Of a stretch of DNA of 64,000 nucleotides, positions 62,277 to 64,000 are shown one piece after another. The notes below the pieces were generated by a model. That model was not told where the DNA came from, did no database searches, and worked only from the letters and a program-made list of their open reading frames with translations. Source of the stretch: Pseudomonadota bacterium (GTDB lineage Bacteria; Bdellovibrionota; Bacteriovoracia; Bacteriovoracales; Bacteriovoracaceae). The stretch is taken from assembly GCA_027488375.1 (NCBI GenBank), contig JAIYBW010000004.1, forward strand, positions 372,001-436,000. Reading direction: 5' to 3'. Every line of letters begins with the position of its first letter. Position 1 is the stretch's first letter. The position numbers and the translations under genes were made by a program.

Positions 62277-63314
62277 ATGAACCAAGTATTAGGCCTATGG
62301 GGCCAGGAAACAAAACATTTTCACCAACTCTCTCCTGACACAGTCTTTGAGGCCGTTGAGGGTATTGGCCATCGTTTAACCGGAAGAATTCAGGCCCTTA
62401 ATAGCTTGGAAAATAGAGTTTATGATATCGAGCTAGCGAAACCAAATGACTTTGGGAAAGGTTTCTCTGGAACGAATTTGGTGGTTAAATTTTATCGTCC
62501 AGGACGCTGGAGTCATGATCAAATCAACGAGGAACACCAGTTTTTAAATAGTCTTCTTGAATTTGAAGTTCCGATTGTGGCCCCTCTTGAATTCGCTGGC
62601 AAAACACTTCATCAACATCAAGAAACCCAACTTTATTTTGCGCTTTTTCCAAAAGTTCAAGGCAGATTAAAAGATGAGCTTATAAAAGATGAAATCGATC
62701 AAGCTGGAAGGCTTATTGGACGTATCCACAATATTGGAACGATGGGTATTTTCAAGCATCGCTATTCATTAAATCCCCAAACTTTTGTCTCTGCTTCAAA
62801 ATCAGAACTTAAGAAGCTTGCCCCAGTAGATCACCTCAGTTTTCATCACTACATCAATCTTTTAGAGCAACTTGAACAAGTTCTAACTCCCCTTTTTTCC
62901 GGACTTGAGTTTCAACGTCTCCACGGTGATTTTCATCGCGGTAATATAGTTTGGACAAGTGCCGGGCCGATGGCCGTTGACTTTGATGACTGCCTCACTG
63001 GGCCTGTTGAACAAGACCTTTGGTTACTCTTTCCAGGACTTGACGAAGACAGCCTCAAGGAAAGGGAGCGTTTTCTAGATGCCTATAAAGAGATGACAAG
63101 AAAAAGTCATTTAAAAATGAATCTCACTGAACCACTCAGAACGATGAGGATGGTTCACTTCAATTCATGGATTGCAAAAAGATGGGAAGATCATTCTTTT
63201 CAAAGAATGTTCCCTCAATTTACTTCCGCAAGCTATTGGGATCAGCAACTGATCGACCTAAGAATCCAACTTGGCATGATACAAGACAGACTTGGCATGG
63301 GTTTTGGATATTAA
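62277..63314 (+). CDS. srkA: Stress response kinase SrkA (YihE)
   Basis: 345 residues of the aminoglycoside-phosphotransferase-like kinase fold. LNSLENRVYDIEL, VVKFYRPGRWSHDQINEEHQFL, FPKVQGRLKDEL, the catalytic loop RLHGDFHRGNIVW, and the metal block VDFDDCLTGPVEQDLWLLFP match E. coli SrkA, a Ser/Thr kinase that protects from stress-induced cell death. GAGG lies seven bases before the ATG. It is monocistronic, judged by the flanks, with the inverted repeats above as likely control region. Confidence 0.93.
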   Translation: MNQVLGLWGQETKHFHQLSPDTVFEAVEGIGHRLTGRIQALNSLENRVYDIELAKPNDFGKGFSGTNLVVKFYRPGRWSHDQINEEHQFLNSLLEFEVPIVAPLEFAGKTLHQHQETQLYFALFPKVQGRLKDELIKDEIDQAGRLIGRIHNIGTMGIFKHRYSLNPQTFVSASKSELKKLAPVDHLSFHHYINLLEQLEQVLTPLFSGLEFQRLHGDFHRGNIVWTSAGPMAVDFDDCLTGPVEQDLWLLFPGLDEDSLKERERFLDAYKEMTRKSHLKMNLTEPLRTMRMVHFNSWIAKRWEDHSFQRMFPQFTSASYWDQQLIDLRIQLGMIQDRLGMGFGY

Positions 63315-63399
63315 TCTCTCAATATTATAAAACTGACAGGCATTTAAGTATTTAAGTTGTCTAAATATTTGTCGGCCGTCATTTTAATGGGAGATCTAT

Positions 63400-63867
63400 A
63401 TGAAATTTAATCTTTTTCTAGTGACTCTACTTTTCAGTCAACTGACATTGGCCCAGACCCTAAAAGAACAAAGAGTAAAAAAAGAGATGCTTGATCGAGT
63501 TGAAACTCTCATTGAAAAAGTAGAACAAAGCCGTGAAGAACTAGAAAATGAAAATGTTCCTAATGCCTGCAAACTCATTAAAGAAATGTTTCAGATTTAC
63601 CCTGACCATCTAAAAGGTATTGGTGGTCATCTCAATTTTGATAAAAGAAAAACAATTAAGGCGAAAGATCTGGCACTTTCGGAGCTCATTTTTATGCACA
63701 AACACTCCCTAATTTGTGATCAAGGTAAAGATCATGAATATGTTGACCCTTGCGAATTAGATAAAGATTTGAAGAAGATCAGAAGAGAACTAAAAAAACA
63801 ACGTCGGATTATTAAGAGATCAGATACAGGTTTTGAAAATACTTTCCATTACAGATATGAATTTTAG
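63400..63867 (+). CDS. Hypothetical secreted protein, 155 aa
   Basis: Not recognised. Sec signal MKFNLFLVTLLFSQLTLAQ with likely cleavage after LA; the mature part is about 136 residues, highly charged and helical (KKEMLDRVETLIEKVEQSREELENENV), with three cysteines and a basic helix KKIRRELKKQRRIIKR. The final HYRYEF ends in Phe but the protein is too helical for a barrel. GGGAG lies seven bases before the ATG. It shares TTAG with the stop of the convergent partial gene. Confidence 0.6.
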   Translation: MKFNLFLVTLLFSQLTLAQTLKEQRVKKEMLDRVETLIEKVEQSREELENENVPNACKLIKEMFQIYPDHLKGIGGHLNFDKRKTIKAKDLALSELIFMHKHSLICDQGKDHEYVDPCELDKDLKKIRRELKKQRRIIKRSDTGFENTFHYRYEF

Positions 63868-64000
63868 TCCTGCCCCTCTGAAAACTTGACTCCAATTTTA
63901 AACTCAACTTGATGTTCATCCATAGGACGGATGGACATCACTTTTCCAATGAGGGGATCATCTAATTGAAATTCATTAAAACCCATAATTTGGATATCTG
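63864..64000 (-). CDS. C-terminal fragment of a possible PilZ-domain protein (cut by window edge)
   Basis: The last 45 codons of a leftward gene whose start lies outside the window. The end reads like the closing strands of a PilZ domain (LIGKVMSIRPMDEH, then FKIGVKFSEGQD, as in G-x-V-x-x-I ... I-G-V-x-F). PilZ domains bind c-di-GMP; the RxxxR motif would be outside. The assignment is tentative. Confidence 0.4.
   Translation of the reverse strand, partial: DIQIMGFNEFQLDDPLIGKVMSIRPMDEHQVEFKIGVKFSEGQD

Noticed and set aside
1..64000. CRISPR arrays, tRNA/rRNA genes, IS elements, prophage
   Set aside because: No regularly spaced repeats, tRNA cloverleaf/CCA patterns, rRNA sequence, transposase or terminal inverted repeats were seen on either strand.

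Overview
The window is a dense, AT-rich stretch of chromosome from a Gram-negative bacterium. It carries signal peptides, lipoproteins, outer-membrane-barrel-like proteins, SecA, an RpoH-like sigma factor and a biosynthetic SpeA. A complete lower mevalonate pathway (type-2 IPP isomerase, HMG-CoA reductase, GYDIA-type GHMP kinase, diphosphomevalonate decarboxylase, mevalonate kinase) in a bacterium of this kind, together with PrkA/YeaH/SpoVR, SrkA and many unrecognised exported proteins, fits Bdellovibrionota best, probably the low-GC Bacteriovoracales side. That assignment is an inference from gene content. I see no rRNA, tRNA, CRISPR, insertion sequence, phage or integration signature.

Layout. 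1-9.1 kb: partial inosine/guanosine kinase, an N-formylglutamate amidohydrolase-like protein, unknown exported proteins, a small operon ending in a coiled-coil protein with a C-terminal alpha-crystallin domain, acylphosphatase, and a three-gene operon (App1-like phosphatase, probable Ntn-hydrolase, membrane protein). 9-18.2 kb: an SH3/barrel protein, a large lipoprotein, then a long leftward run rpoH-like, rpsO, pnp, dut, PHA-system-like protein, 2Fe-2S ferredoxin, POT transporter, ending in a bidirectional terminator. 18.2-26 kb: a divergent pair of exported proteins around a symmetrical sigma-28-like element, then the prkA-yeaH-spoVR stress cluster facing a PP2C phosphatase. 27-34.6 kb: M23 peptidase, secA, an acidic YbjQ-fold protein, a glpD-like dehydrogenase and an HD-domain protein. 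34.6-40 kb: tandem paralogous barrel proteins, trxB, a DUF2914 membrane protein and a lipoprotein. 40.2-47.6 kb: a crotonase and the mevalonate operon, with a GH15 glucoamylase as its last gene. 47.6-54.3 kb: RsmI-like and RlmL-like RNA methyltransferases, a pair of U32 genes, a degenerate SGNH protein, a CNB-domain protein and a 51-residue lipoprotein behind a folded leader. 54.4-64 kb: speA, a yihY gene without an ordinary start codon, a gamma-carbonic-anhydrase-like protein, a baeRF-like protein, a ROK kinase, a Maf/YceF pyrophosphatase, a PhoD-like lipoprotein, srkA and a partial gene.

Genes are packed tightly. Co-directional neighbours often overlap by ATGA. Six convergent pairs overlap by exactly four bases, so that the two stop codons share one YTAR tetramer. 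Functionally the window combines isoprenoid precursor synthesis, RNA metabolism and modification, protein export, stress signalling (sigma-32, PrkA/PP2C, SrkA, sHSP-like protein) and envelope proteins of unknown role.

The items most worth a second look are: (1) yihY, whose conserved N-terminus is open upstream only in the -1 frame of the preceding gene, joined at a dnaX-type A AAA AAG slippery tract; (2) a pseudoknot-capable leader at 54044-54116 whose loop copies 13 bases of the downstream lipoprotein start; (3) the coiled-coil/sHSP fusion; (4) the palindromic sigma-28-like divergent promoter at 19887-19918; (5) overlapping perfect inverted repeats before srkA. No wholly new multi-gene system could be proven by reading alone.
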